Assembly: GCF_011397635.1 (NCBI RefSeq)
Contig: NC_064767.1
Location: 1,029,501 to 1,093,500, forward strand
Direction: 5' to 3'
DNA: 64,000 nucleotides
Source of the DNA: Epinephelus fuscoguttatus
Taxonomy: Eukaryota; Chordata; Actinopteri; Perciformes; Serranidae
Position 1 is the first letter of the stretch, and each line of letters begins with the position of its first letter. The notes beneath the pieces are model-generated. The model ran no database searches. It was given only the letters and a program-made list of their open reading frames with translations, and was not told where the DNA came from. Below, piece after piece: positions 1 to 12,055 of this stretch. The position numbers and the translations under genes are program-made.

Positions 1-360
1 CTGAAAAATAGTAAAGAACTTGAATACAGAAGTCAACACAACAAGCCAGAGAAGAGAAAGAGAGGAAAAACAGCTGGAACAGGACCCTGGAGACAAAGAT
101 CAAGACAAAGATCAAGACATTTAGCCGGTTGGATACAATATTGCTAACAATGTTGCTAACAATGTTGCTAACCTAAGCAGTCAAAACAACTAGAAGAAAA
201 GAAAAGAAGAAGACAGAGGAGGACTCAACTAAACAAACAAGAAGACTAAGTGAAAACTACTGGACACTGACAGTAAGGTTTAACACTTTAAATTACAAAT
301 AAAATCCCAACTGAAATATTAAAGCTAACAGCTAACTAGCTTACACTCGCTAAATAACAG

Positions 361-1817
361 TTGGACGGTTGCCTAGCAACGGCAGCAGTAGCAGTAGTGG
401 CAGCAGAACTTTCCTGTTATAAATCAAAACTCACAGACCTCAGAGAGAGTAACTGCTATATCATGATGTCTACCTGCTCTGAGACAATAGAATATCCCCC
501 AGCTGTAAAAAGCAAGACTGCAAGGGGCAAGTATAAACAACAAGTTCTCCGGGAAAGACCAGAAACACTCTTTCTCGACCTGTATAAAGATGGGAGGGCA
601 TGTACTTCAATCTTCTACTCTGATGAAGCTTATGCCTGGCTGGATGTCATCAGCTCCCACTACTCCTCAGTAAAGAGAACAGGTATCTGCAATGGATGGA
701 AGATAAGTGTATTGGAGGAAAATGACCCAGACAACACCATCATGACAGTCAACCTGTTTAAACATGGAACTGCCATGGTTCAAGGACACCTGGCAAAGTT
801 TGAGGGTGACTTTCCATGAAACTCAGGGCTCAAAAGGAGAAGGAGGGTCTTACAAATACCCCACCAACCCATGGAAGCAAAACCTCCACCTCTTCTCTCC
901 CCACGTCTGACAGAGAGCCTGCAGACGCTGACACTGACCCTCCCCTACTGGAGCACTCAGAGGCTCTGAACATCATGAAGGAACAGTTCTCCCAGATGGA
1001 GATAGAGCTGGTACAGCTCAGGGAGCAGCTGGACCAACAGCAGCCGAACTCTCCCTCCTTCCAGGATACCCTGACCATCTTCAGGAGAGAACTGGAGGAC
1101 ATACTCAACGCTCGGTTGAGAGAGTTTCAGCAGGACAGAACCAGTCGTAGCAGACAGCTGGACTACCTCAGTGAGGAGGTGAAGCAGCTGAGAGGTGACA
1201 GAGACAGCTGTAAGGCAGAGATAGCAGCTCTGAGAGAGGACAGAACTCTGCTCAGTCTACAGGAGAGCCTGAAAACACAATGCTCTCTACCTACAGTCAC
1301 CCCTCAGAGCCAGACCATCCCCACCCAAACCAGCCCTACCCCTGGGAGCTCACCCCACCTCACTCAACCAGCTCCAGCCTCCAGCCACAGCCATGCGCCC
1401 ACCCCAGCACCAGTGGATTCTCCACACTCCACTGAGACTGCACAGACACACAGAGGCAGAAGGGCTGAAATTATCCTGCTCATGGACTCCAATGGAAGGT
1501 TTCTAGATGAACAGACACTTTTCCCGAGACATAGAGTCGAGAAGATCTGGTGCCCTGACACCCAGAGAGCCCTGGAGCTCTTGACCGTGGCTGATCTAGG
1601 ATCACCCAGCCATATTATCATCCACACAGGCACCAACGACCTGAGGTCCCAACAGGAGAGAGTGGCAGACTCACTCAGGAGAGTGATTGAAAAAGCCTCC
1701 ACCCCCCTACATCCAGCAGTACAGCCAGCTCTACAGGCACCCCCACCCCCCACTGGTGACCTCAGGGAGATCCAATACATGTTACACCTGCTCTGCTGTA
1801 AGCTCATAGCTACGTAA
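361..1817 (+). pseudogene. LINE ORF1 remnant: coiled coil plus SGNH/esterase-like segment
   Basis: There are two open stretches. The first (361-819) resembles the N-terminal domain of fish LINE ORF1 proteins and ends in EGDFP before a stop. The second (816-1817) overlaps it by four bases in another frame, so the ORF is probably one protein broken by an indel. The second part has a charged coiled coil (about residues 50-150, with repeated LREQL, RRELED and REDRT stretches), a Ser/Pro/Thr-rich linker, then the SGNH-hydrolase-like blocks LLMDSNGRFLD and HTGTNDLR. The end of the hydrolase fold is replaced by an unrelated Pro-rich tail, which suggests an internal deletion. Its role in intact elements is RNA binding and retrotransposition; here it is a relic. 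Confidence 0.75.
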
Positions 1818-2028
1818 TAGAAGAGCAGAGACAGAATCTTAATGAATAAGAATCTTATCGTAAAATGTTTAAGATAAAATCATATATACATACATACATC
1901 ATACATTCTAAACTATCCCCCAAATCCCTAATTTAGTTTAATTTAACTTAGTTGTTTATTTCTTGTTTTTATTAACATTATTATTTTTTCAGTGTTTGTC
2001 TTATTTTTAAAACAGAACACATTTAAAG

Positions 2029-5000
2029 ATGAAATCTTTTCAAATAACATGTTGGAACATTCAAGGCCTTAGATCATCTGCTTTTGGATTAAAAAGCCGA
2101 AATCCAGATTTTATTAGAGAAGTAAAAGACTCTGATATCACCGTCTTACAAGAGACGTGGTACAGAGAAGACAGTTCCACTGGTTGTCCTTGCGGTTACA
2201 TTGAGATTATTATCCCATCAATTAAACTCCAAACAGTAACCCAGGGTAGGGACTCAGGAGGCATGATTATTTGGTATAGATCAGAACTAACCCATTCAAT
2301 TCAAATGATCAAAAAAGCAGAATCCTATATTTGGCTGAAAATTAACAAAGAAGTAATAAGTGCAGACCAACATGTCTACCTATGTGCTATTTACATACCC
2401 CCCTCAGATTCCCCCTACTACAATGAAGATGTTTTTTCCACTCTAGAGGGAAATAAACCAATTTAAAACTTTAGGAAACGTGCTGGTCTGGGAGACCTGA
2501 ACGCTAGAACTGGAGAGAAAGCTGACACTGGAAACATCCAGGGAGATCAGCACTTAGGCCTACCTGGAGAAACCTGCTTTCCTCTCCCCGAACTCCCCCC
2601 GAGACACAATTTTGATAAAATTACAAACACAAATGGTACCCAGCTTTTACAGCTCTGCCGCACGCTGGGTCTGTATATAGTCAATGGTAGGTTACGAGGA
2701 GATTCTCTGGGCCGTCACACATTTAGTTCAGCTCTTGGCAGTAGTATGGTAGACTACGCCATAACAGATCTGGACCCAGTGTCTCTCAGAGCTTTCACAG
2801 TCAACCCACTCACACCCTTCTCGGACCACAGCAAGATCACGGTCTGTCTGAAGAGGGCACACAGTAACTCTGAGGCCTCTAAACCCAGTGAACTGTACAA
2901 CACCACACATTCATACAGATGGAAATCAGACAGCATGGAGAGCTACCAAAAGGCATTTGAAAATGCCAAAATCCAATATTCAATCGATTTCTTTCTTTCT
3001 GAAATATTCCCCCACAATAATGATGGTGTAAACACTGCTGTGGGCAAATTGAACGCAATTTTTGATAAATTGGCAAAGTTATCAAACTTGAGAAAACCTC
3101 TAATCAAAAACCAAAACAAATACACAATAACAAATGGTTTGACAATGATTGCAAAAATATAAGGAAAACTTTATGAAAGTTAACAAATGAAAAACATAGA
3201 GACCCAAATAACCAAAATATACGCCTTCATTACTACGGAACCTTGAAACAATACAAACGCACACTGAGAGCAAAGACAGACCAACACACCAGAACCCAGC
3301 TCTCTGAAACAGAAGAATCTTTAGAGTCAAACCAGTTCTGGCAGAAGTGCAACACTCTAAACAAAACACAACAAGATCAATTGGCAATACAAAATGGCAG
3401 CATTTGGATGAATTATTTTACTGAATTATACAGCAATATTACAAAGAACAGCGACCAAAACAAAACACACACCAAGTGGAAAACTTTAGAAGTAGTAATC
3501 AAAGACAACCAAAACCCTCTAGATGCTTCAATAACAGAGCACGAACTGACGGAAAGCATCCAATCCCTGAAAGCTAAAAAGGCCTGTGGAGTCGACAGCA
3601 TCTTAAATGAAATGATCAAATATTCTGACCATAAATTCAAATTGGCTATACTCAAACTTTTTAATATAATTCTAGCAGTTGGCACTTTTTCTGACACATG
3701 GAATAAAGGTTTAATAACACCCCTTTATAAAAATGGAGATAAATATGACCCTAATAATTACCGTGGGATCTGTGTAAATAGTAACCTGGGAAAAACCTTT
3801 TGCAACATTATGAATAAAAGACTCATCAGTTTTATCAATGACCAAAATGTTTTGAATAAATGCCAAATTGGATTCTTACTAAATTTCCGCACAACAGAGC
3901 ACATCTATACCCTCCACAACCTGATTGAGCAAGAATCAGACAAGAAGAAAGGAAAGGCCTACGCATGTTTTGTTGATTTCACAAAGGCCTTTGATTCCAT
4001 CCACAGCCTTCTTTTCCCAAGGTCGTGGGGTGAGGCAGGGATGCAATCTTAGTCCAATCCTCTTCAATTTATACATGAATGAATTTGCATGTCAATTAGA
4101 TCGATCCACGGCACCTGGCCTCAACCTGAATGGCACAGAAATGAAGGGTCTCCTGTGCGCACATGACTTGGTGTTGCTGTCACCAACAAAAGAAGGTCTA
4201 CAGCAGCACCTCAACCTCCTGCATACATTCTGTCAGACCTGGGCCCTGACCGTTAACCCAAAGAAAACCAAAATTATGATCTTCCAGAAGCAGTCCAGAA
4301 GTCAGGAAAACACACACAATTTCTGTTTGGACACCACTAAATTACAACATACAAAAAACTACACATCCCTTGGCCTCAACATAAGCTCCACAGGAAGCTT
4401 CAACTTGGCTGTGAAAGATCTGAGAGACAAAGCAAGGAGAGCTTTCAATGCAATTACAAGAAATATTAAACTGGACATTCCAATTCAAATCTGGCTAAAG
4501 ATTTTCCAGTTTGTATTAGAACCGATAATTCTCTATGGCAGTGAAATTTGGGGACCAAAACTAAATCATGAATTTGAAAAATGGGACAAAACAATAACAG
4601 AATCTTTCCACACAGAGTTCTGTAAGAACATCATGCACGTCCAGAGAAAGACACCAAACAACGCATGTAGAGCAGAACTCGGCCAATTCCCCCTCATATT
4701 GAAAATACAAAAAAGAGCAATTAAATTTTACAATCACCTAAAAACTAGTGACCCCCAGACACACCATCACAAAGCCCTAACCTGCCAAGAGCTGAAGCCA
4801 GAGAAGAGCCCCCTCAGCCAGCTGGTCCTGAGGCTCCGTCCAGACAACCTAACATGCCCCGGACAGCCTCGGGACCACAATACCAAGCCAATCAGACCAA
4901 ACCAAATTATCAACCAACAGAAAGAAATCTGTATCACATACTGGAAGGAAACAACTAAAACACAGAGTAAATTACAATGTTATCTGACCCTAAAAAGAAA

Positions 5001-5270
5001 CTTCACATTAGCAAATTATCTGAGCACAGTAAAAGATCCTAAATTAAGAAAAGCCTTGACTATGTACAGACTCAGTGAACACAGCCTAGCTATAGAGAAG
5101 GGTCGGCACAGACAGAGCTGGCTGCCAGAGGAGGAGAGACTCTGCTCCCACTGTGACAGACAAGAGGTCGAGTCAGAGCTACACTTCCTCACCTCATGCC
5201 CCAAATACCAGGCTCTGAGAAATGAACACTTTCCCACAATAATACAAATACACCCTGAATTTGAAAACAT
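2029..5270 (+). pseudogene. LINE ORF2 remnant: endonuclease and reverse transcriptase
   Basis: The endonuclease begins at ATG 2029 with CWNIQGL and VLQETW, typical of the APE fold. The frame breaks near 2466 and resumes at 2746-3162, which includes the FSDHSKI block that matches the SDH motif. The RT follows from 3243: NNYRGICVNSNLGK, the metal-binding CFVDFTKAFDSI, GVRQGCNLSPILF, and a C-terminal CSHCDRQ...HFLTSC knuckle. Three lesions inactivate it: early frameshifts, loss of the segment between the first catalytic aspartate and GRGVRQGC (near 4005-4025, with a frame change), and a catalytic box reading CAHDLVLL where FADDLVLL is usual. It ends at 5270 in a GA tract and lacks the usual last residues. 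Confidence 0.85.

Positions 5271-5275
<5 letters not shown>

Positions 5276-5307
<32 letters not shown>
5276..5307. repeat. (GA)n microsatellite at a LINE/LINE junction
   Basis: About 16 GA units separate the 3' end of the + strand LINE from the - strand L2 tail. Read on the - strand it is the CT-rich stretch typical of this L2 3' UTR, so it probably belongs to the L2 copy. Confidence 0.85.
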
Positions 5308-5308
<1 letters not shown>

Positions 5309-5310
<2 letters not shown>

Positions 5311-5728
5311 GCCCGGTGTATTATAGGGGGGTCCTCCAGCAGACTAGGCCTAAGTCAGCCTAACTAGGGGCTGGTACAGGGCAAGCCTGAGCCAGCCCTA
5401 ACTATAAGCTTTATCAAAGAGGAAAGTCTTAAGTCTAGTCTTAAATGTGGAGACGGTGTCTGCCTCCCGGACCGTAACAGGAAGATGATTCCACAGGAGA
5501 GGAGCCTGATAGCTGAAGGCTCTGGCTCCTGATCTACTTTTGGAGACTTTAGGGACCACGAGTAACCCTGCGTTCTCAGAGCGCAGTGTTCTGGTGGGAT
5601 AATATGGCACTATGAGCTCTCTAAGATATGACGGAGCTTGACCATTTAGAGCTTTATAAGTTAACAGTAGGATTTTAAATTCAATTCTGGATTTTACAGG
5701 GAGCCAGTGCAGAGAAGCTAAAACAGGA
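5309..5728 (-). mobile_element. L2-type LINE 3' fragment (RT C-terminus)
   Basis: Read on the - strand, this stretch encodes the C-terminal domain of fish L2 reverse transcriptase: LHWLPVKSRIEFKILLLTYK, then LRSENAGLLVVPKV and LLWNHLPVTVREADTVSTFK, ending FDKAYS and a stop near 5401. The L2 3' UTR follows towards 5309. The 5' part is missing; the homology stops abruptly at about 5728, where the duplicated aifm2 segment begins. This copy encodes no catalytic residues. Confidence 0.8.
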
Positions 5729-6161
5729 GAAATAGAAATACCTGTCTCAAGTTGCCTCTGGTGTTCAGGTGGTTTTGTGTAACTAGTTCCCTTTTTGTGT
5801 TATCAGTTGCCTGTCTGTGTCATAGTTGCCTTTCTTTGTTAATAGTTACCCATTTGTTTCCTATGTTGTTGATATACCTGTCTCAAGTGTTCAGGCTGTA
5901 CTGTGTCATAAGTTACCTCTCTGTGTTTCAGGTTGTTCTTTGTTATTAGTTGCTTGTTAGTTGCTCATGTTGTCGGACTTGGTACACCTGTCTAAAGTTG
6001 CCCTCTGGTGTCCAGGTGGTTCTGATCCACTCCCGAACGGTGCTGGCCGACCCACAGTTGCTGCCCAGCGTCAGGCAGCAGGCGAAGGAGGTTCTGCTGG
6101 AGAAAGGGGTGGAGCTGCTGCTGGGTATGGAGACCTGATGTTTACCTGTGGACAGGTGAGA

Positions 6162-6199
<38 letters not shown>

Positions 6200-6941
6200 A
6201 GGTTCATTAACCTGCTGAGTCTGTGTTTCAGGTGACAAAGTTGCCAACCTGTCGCAGCTGCAACTAAACGTGACTCAGAGGAACACGGAGGTGAGGACAG
6301 AGCGAGGAGACACGCTGACCACAGATCTGATCATCTGCTGCACCGGGCTCAGGGTCAACTCTGCCGCCTACGCCTCGAGCTTCTGTGAGTACAAGTACTC
6401 TGTTACTCTCAGTACAAGTACTGTTACTCATGCAGTTTGGTGCGTTGTCCACTAGAGGTCAGTGTTTGTTTATTTTTTCTGTCCATCAGTTTCAATCAGT
6501 CAGACGTCATCTGAGGATCTTCATGATCCTGTGAGGATGATGTCATGATGATGTGAACTGTAGCGCCACCGTCAGGTCCGACATAAATAATCTACATCAC
6601 ATAAAAACAGCTGTTTGTGATTGATTCATAAATCTGTTAATAAACAGCCTCAAATAAATATCGGGTAAGCGGTTGATTGATCGGTTGATTGATCAGCTGA
6701 TTGATCAGCTGATTGATCAGTTGATGTGTTGTGTTGACAGTGGGCTGCCTGGCTGATAACGGAGCTTTGAAGGTGAACGATCACCTGCAGGTTGAAGGTT
6801 TCTCTAATGTCTTTGCTGTGGGCGACTGCGCCAATGTCAACGAGCCCAAGATGGCGTACCACGCCGGGCTGCACGCCACCGTCGCTGTGAGCAACATCAT
6901 CAACAGTCTGAGCGGGAAGGAGCTGACCTCATATCGCACAG

Positions 6942-6993
<52 letters not shown>

Positions 6994-7247
6994 GTGTCTG
7001 GTTCTCTGGTTTTTTAGTTGCCCATCTACATTGGCAATTGTGTTGCTAGTTGCCTCTCTTTGTCGCAAGTTGCCCTTCTTTGTTGCTGATTTTGTTGCTA
7101 TTTGTCTGCATGCATTTTTTAATTGCCTGTTTATGTTGTGAGTTAAGTTTTCAGTTGCCCATTTGTGTTGCTGGTTGTAATGTCAGTTGTCTGTCTGTGT
7201 TTAGTTGCCCGTCTTTGCTGCAAGTTGAGTGACTTGCTGTCTCCATG
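5729..7247 (+). repeat. Segmental duplication of aifm2 intron 4 to intron 7
   Basis: This block matches 46114-47446 of the intact aifm2 gene almost base for base, including introns. Identity begins at GAAATAGAAATACC (5729 and 46114) and ends at GACTTGCTGTCTCCATG (7247 and 47446). Differences are mostly repeat-length changes: about 190 extra bp of GTTGCC-type repeat near 5755-5950, a longer (GT)n at 6165-6198, a longer (CA)n at 6944-6991 and one extra GATCAGCTGATT unit near 6700. The left junction lies inside L2 sequence, with a short shared GAAATA. It is a recent copy or, possibly, an assembly duplication. Confidence 0.9.
6016..6941 (+). pseudogene. aifm2: Partial duplicate of aifm2 (exons 5, 6 and 7 only)
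   Basis: Three exons are present with intact splice sites: 6016-6124, 6232-6384 and 6741-6941. They are homologous to 46234-46342, 46438-46590 and 46958-47158. In 463 exon bases I count three differences, two silent and one Leu to Ser (residue 212 of the parent: LLQL becomes LSQL). Exons 1-4 (start, myristoylation site, both Rossmann glycine motifs) and exon 8 are absent, so no working oxidoreductase can be made. The stretch keeps the FAD-site GDC motif. It is probably a non-functional fragment, unless some transcript traps these exons. Confidence 0.85.
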
Positions 7248-8019
7248 ACAGATACTTCATCATCATCTTCTTAGCACAGCTGAGGTCACACCCTTTTTCA
7301 ACACAGTTAGCACAGATCTTACAGAAAGACCCAAAACACTATCGGATAACAGTGTTAAACAAAAGGAAAAACTGTGTTTGTTCCCATCTGATAGTAATCA
7401 CTCGCATAATTAGAAATCTCTAATGCACCTGTGTGAAACTACTTTGCACAACTCTTCGATAAGCAATCAGTCCTTATCCACCTATAAAAGATGCCACCTC
7501 TGTGCTGCAATTTGCAAACATGGATCAAAGAGGCCGAAGGCGAAAAGTAGAGGAAGAGGCCATGGCACAGAGGCCTGAGTATTCAGCATTTTGAAAAAAA
7601 ATTCAAGGATGGAATCAAGACTAGGTTAAAACCTAATGTATGGCTGCTGCAGTCCAGCATAAAAGAATGACATGGGAAAATTTGATCCAGTACAATAAAA
7701 AAGTGTTTCTAAGTATTTGTAGTATTTGTACTATGGTTGCCATTCTGTATTGGTTCTTTAAAATAAGAGGACAGCACAAAAGCTGTACCATGATGAATTG
7801 GCAAATTAGTCTAGTCTGGATGCTTACTGTGGGTCAACAACAATTGATGGGCAGGGAAAGACCTGCACACAGGAATAAAATAATGACAGTATTTGACAGG
7901 GCATCTCAAAAAGTGTAGAAAGTGCAGATGGAGACTGCAACAGGGTTTGTTTTCTCTAGTAAAATTGTCTATTGTCTACATATAACTATGTATAACTAAG
8001 TATCTATATAGTATAAGAA
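7248..8019. other. Unclassified stretch, possibly transposon-derived
   Basis: No gene is recognised. A short frame near 7522 starts MDQRGRRRK and closes within about 25 codons. The surrounding sequence has the feel of a decayed DNA transposon, but no terminal repeats could be paired. An open frame at 7640-7918 (92 codons) matches nothing I know. Confidence 0.3.
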
Positions 8020-8291
8020 AGTCTCTCTTTCCGTCTCATTGTGTCACACGGATTACTGTTAATTTATCATGTTGATCTGTTCTGTACGACATCTATTGCA
8101 CGTCTGTCCGTCCTGGAAGAGGGATCCCTCCTCAGTTGCTCTTCCTGAGGTTTCTACTGTTTTTGGGGAGTTTTTCCTGATCAGCTGTGAGGGTCATAAG
8201 GACAGAGGGATGTCGTATTCTGTAAAGCCCTGTGAGGCAAATTGTGATTTGTGATATTGGGCTTTATAAATAAAATTGATTGATTGATTGA
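8020..8291 (+). mobile_element. L2-type LINE 3' UTR with (ATTG)n tail
   Basis: This is the conserved fish L2 3' end: GTCTGTCCGTCCTGGAAGAG, CCTCAGTTGCTCTTCCTGAG, a GGGCTTTATAAATAAAATTG end and an ATTG microsatellite tail at about 8275-8291. The same tail occurs at 30.8-31.08 kb and, inverted, at 36.8 kb. It is 5' truncated and non-coding. Confidence 0.85.
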
Positions 8292-8295
8292 TGGT

Positions 8296-8617
8296 ACATG
8301 TTGTACTTTTACTGCACTCCATCTCAGAGGAACATGTTGTACTTTTACTGCACTCCATCTCAGAGGAACATGTGGTACTTTTACTGCACTACATCTCAGA
8401 GGAACATGTGGTACTTTTACTGCACTACATCTCAGAGGAACATGTGGTACTTTTACTGCAATACATCTCAGAGGAACATGTGGTACTTTTACTGCACTAC
8501 ATGTCAGAGAAACATGTTGTACTTTTACTGCACTACATCTCAGAGGAACATGTGGTACTTTTTCTTCACTACATCTCAGAGGAACATGTGGTACTTTTAC
8601 TGCACTACATTTATCTG
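8296..8617. repeat. 36-bp minisatellite, 9 copies
   Basis: The unit is about CATGTGGTACTTTTACTGCA followed by CTACATCTCAGAGGAA, repeated nine times with scattered substitutions. Because 36 is divisible by three and the unit lacks stops, all three + frames stay open; this is not evidence of coding. It begins right after the L2 ATTG tail. Confidence 0.9.
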
Positions 8618-9072
8618 ACAGCTTCAGTCACTTTACAGATGGAAGGTGAGAGAGCTGTTAATCAAGCTGGGCACTAACAAGGCAACAGAAGTGAACTCAC
8701 CTGTGTAGGTGGACTACAGGTGTGCAGGGCCTTTAAGATTTCACACTCTATATAAACTATGATGCATTACTGCTGATTCAACTAGCAAACAGTAGAAGTA
8801 GTTAGCGTTAGCTCCATCTGCAGCAGCTACAACATTCAGATGTAACTACATCAGTAAGCAGAAGTCAATCATATCTAATAAGAGAACAGGGAGTACTTTT
8901 ACTCTTCATACTTGTGATAATACAACAGTACTTTGTTCAAACTCTCAGGTATAAGTACTTTGACTGAAGTAAAACTCCTAAATACTTGGTGTTCTTCAGG
9001 AAGTTGTTTTCTATGGGGTGCCGTTTGTAAAGTGGCTCACGCTGAAAATAACATTTTGCCACATTTTGCTTC
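8618..9072. other. No feature seen
   Basis: AT-rich non-coding sequence with no recognisable gene or repeat boundary. Confidence 0.4.
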
Positions 9073-10922
9073 AAACAATGTTTAAAAAAGTGTTGTGATT
9101 TTTTTAACGTCACCTTTTACCACATTTACAGCAATATTTGTTAACTTAGAAATATATTAAATAGTTAAATCTAAATATTAAATCTAAATCTAAATCTAAA
9201 TGTTAAATCTAAATGCTAAATCTAAATCTAAATCTAAATGCTAAATATAAATATAAATGTTAAATCTAAATATTAAGTATAAATATAAATGTTAAATCTA
9301 AATGCTAAATATAAATCTAAATGTTAAATGTTAAATCTAAATGCTAAATATAAATCTAAATCTAAATGCTAAATATAAATATAAATGTTAAATCTAAATG
9401 CTAAATATAAATCTAAATGTTAAATGTTAAATCTAAATGTTCTGGGTGAAACTAAATATTTAGCTAATATGCAAATTCACACTGCCAGTCACCGGAAGTA
9501 CCACAATAAAAGCTCGAGATGGTCAGACTGTGTTTATAGAATCAAATAATGAATTAAAACCAACTTATCGGGGGAAATGGACACTTGAACATACATTAGC
9601 GTGATAATAACTACCTAAAATAACAAGAAACGTGTTTGGAGAAATTTTATTTGATGTGTACTTTGAGTTGTTAGTGTCCCTTCGGAGGGAATCACCTTGT
9701 TGTTTACAAATACTTCCGGGTAGAAAACCAGCGGAGTTTAGCTACATATATATGCATATCTCACATTTTTCACGTCACTGTATCACCGTTTAGACTAATC
9801 TGGTGTTTGTGAAGTCTATAACCACAATGATTGAACAAACATTACTATCACGTTCTGAAATTAATAACATTGTTATCGTAGATTAGCGGGGCTAACCGTT
9901 AGCTGTTAGCTCCGTTAGCGGTGTCTGTAATGGCTCATAAACTCTATACGGTCCGTGAAATTTTTTTTTTTTTTCCCCAGCGGATGTCTTAGTTACAACA
10001 TGATTGAGCTAACTGGAGTAGTTTCATGTCGTATCCGACAATGGGAGACATTTAACAGATGACGTCCTGATGTTAGCTTTGCTGCTGCTGCAGCCGCTGA
10101 TGCTTTCTAGACATCGTGATTTGCCAAAACTGAATAAATACCACACATCGCAACACAAAACTGCTTTGCTAGCTCAATCATGTTGTAACTAAGACATCCG
10201 CTGGAAAAAAATATTTTTTTCACGGACTGTTTAAGAGTTAATGAGTCATTACAGACAGTGCTAACGGGTCTAAGAGCTAACGGTTGTTATCTTAGCTTAG
10301 GTTGTTAATCCCTCCGAAGGGATACTAACAACTCAAAGTACACGTCAAATAAAATTTCTCCAAACATGTTTCTTGTTATTTTAGGTAGTTATTATCACGC
10401 TAATGTATGTTCAAGTGTTCATTTCCCCCGATAAGTTGGTTTTAATTCGTTATTTGATTCTATGAACACAGTCTGACCATCTCGAGCTTTTATTTTGGTA
10501 CTTCCTCTGACCGGCAGTGTGAATTTGCATATTAGCTAAATATTTAGTTTCACCCAGAACATTTAGATTTAACATTTAACATTTAGATTTATATTTACAT
10601 TTAGTATTTTGATTTAACATTTAGATTTAGATTTAATATTTAGATTTAGATTTAGCATTTAGATTTATATTTAGATTTAATATTTAGATTTAACATTTAA
10701 CATTTAGGTGCTACATTTAATATTTAGATTTAGATTGAGCATTTAGATTTAACATTTGGATTTAGATTTAGATTTAATATTAAGATTTAACATTTAACAT
10801 TTAGGTGCTACATTTAATATTTAGATTTAACTATTTAATATATTTCTAAGTTAACAAATATTGCTGTAAATGTGGTAAAAGGTGACGTTAAAAAATTCAC
10901 AATACTTTTTTAAACATTGTTT
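9073..10922. mobile_element. 1.85-kb fold-back (long inverted repeat) element
   Basis: The two halves are inverted copies. The outer ends AAACAATGTTTAAAAAAG (9073) and its complement (to 10922) pair. Inside come CACCTTTTACCACATTTACA, an array of TAAATCT/TAAATGT-type short repeats (9165-9440 and 10558-10830), and a unique arm containing AAAGCTCGAGATGGTCAGAC. The arms meet at CCAGCGGATGTCTTAGTTAC, around a loop of about 155 bp (roughly 10014-10168). The left arm has about 200 bp (around 9700-9900) that the right arm lacks. There is no coding capacity. It resembles a large MITE or fold-back transposon with subterminal repeats; the superfamily is not assigned. Confidence 0.8.
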
Positions 10923-11957
10923 ACGTTGTGCTTCTCCTACACACTGATGAGCTGTTTTATACACTGATAGATGTGTGAAGCAGCGACTGTTGTGACTCTA
11001 AATTAAAGTCCAGAGGCTGTTTGTTTCCTCTGGATCATTCCAATGTGTCGGCAGGATCTTTACAGCCAGTTCTCAGCTGATGGAAGTGGCTGCCTCCTTT
11101 TCTCCCACTATTCACAGTGGTGGTGTTGATGTGCACGTGTTCACCCTCACATGACTGATGCAACATGTTGAATGAAGTCATTACCAACAGTCAGCAGACA
11201 GTAAGAATGGAAACAGATTCTTAGATGGAGCTCTGCTTGTTTTCTAACAGAACTTTGTGCACTTCCTGTTCACACTGAAGGAGTCTCTCCTCAAACACAA
11301 GTTCAACATCATGTGACTTTAAAAGCAACATCTCCTACGTAGGAGATAATATCTCAGTGCTGAAGTGGGTGTGCATAAGGTTAGGAGATAGTGAACACAT
11401 GTTAGGAGACATGATCTGGTATGTAGAAGATAATATGTCCTCAGTCAGGATAATGTCTTGTGTGTAGGAGATCATATCTTGTAGTGAGTGAGTGAAGAAT
11501 GAGACTGATGTGAGAGCACCTGTCCGTTACCGCCCCTTCCTTCCTGTTGACACTTTAGTTTCATTTTGTGTGCTCGTCGTCGTGTCGCAGCTTCTTGTCT
11601 CCATCTAAAGGTTTGTAAGCTTTGACACTTTTCACTGTGTGACTCTTGAATGACTCTTTGTTAGTTCACTTCCTGTAGAAACTTGTTAAAGTGGAGTTCA
11701 GTTTCCACCATGAGAGGAGGATCAGTGAGGACCGGACAGACACGTCCCTCCAAACCCTCTGAAGAAGAACACAAACTCTTCAGTCCGGACTTTAACACTC
11801 TTCACTTCTTACTCTCTCAGTTTGTCACCAACTATTTACACTCTGAAAGAAAAGTTAGAGGTCCACGCATGTGCACGGGGACGGCGCGTGCAGGTCGCAG
11901 TCCTTCCTGTTCAGTGCGTTGGAGTCGAGAGCGCGCAAAACGCACCTTGGGCAAAGA
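10923..11957. other. Intergenic; possible upstream exon material of the NLR gene
   Basis: No recognised protein. A GT splice-like site follows CTCCATCTAAAG near 11608, and a 101-codon frame at 11683-11988 runs into the THAP element; neither is assignable. It could be 5' untranslated sequence of the NLR gene at 17.3 kb, but this is a guess. Confidence 0.25.
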
Positions 11958-12055
11958 GCATGGATACCAAGAGGCGAAGCTCCGTTGAATTTTTGCCAAC
12001 AGCCACTAGGGGCGCTGTCGCCATTTTGGACTGTTGCGCCCAGACAACATGCAAG

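Larger units (their letters stand above)
1..5308 (+). mobile_element. Decayed APE-type non-LTR retrotransposon (LINE)
   Basis: The element runs in the order 5' UTR-like leader (about 1-360), ORF1 remnant, AT-rich spacer (1818-2028), ORF2 remnant and a GA-rich end. ORF1 carries a coiled coil and an SGNH-like segment. ORF2 carries an apurinic-type endonuclease, a reverse transcriptase and a C-terminal Cys/His motif. Several frame breaks, an internal RT deletion and a mutated catalytic box make it immobile. Its left end may lie outside the window. The sequence type is familiar from teleosts, but I cannot fix the clade by eye. The right end abuts an L2 fragment in the opposite orientation through a GA/CT-rich junction. 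Confidence 0.85.

Noticed and set aside
8284-8677. Three overlapping open frames of 106-129 codons with repeated peptides
   Set aside because: They are produced by the stop-free 36-bp minisatellite; all three frames stay open and none has family features.
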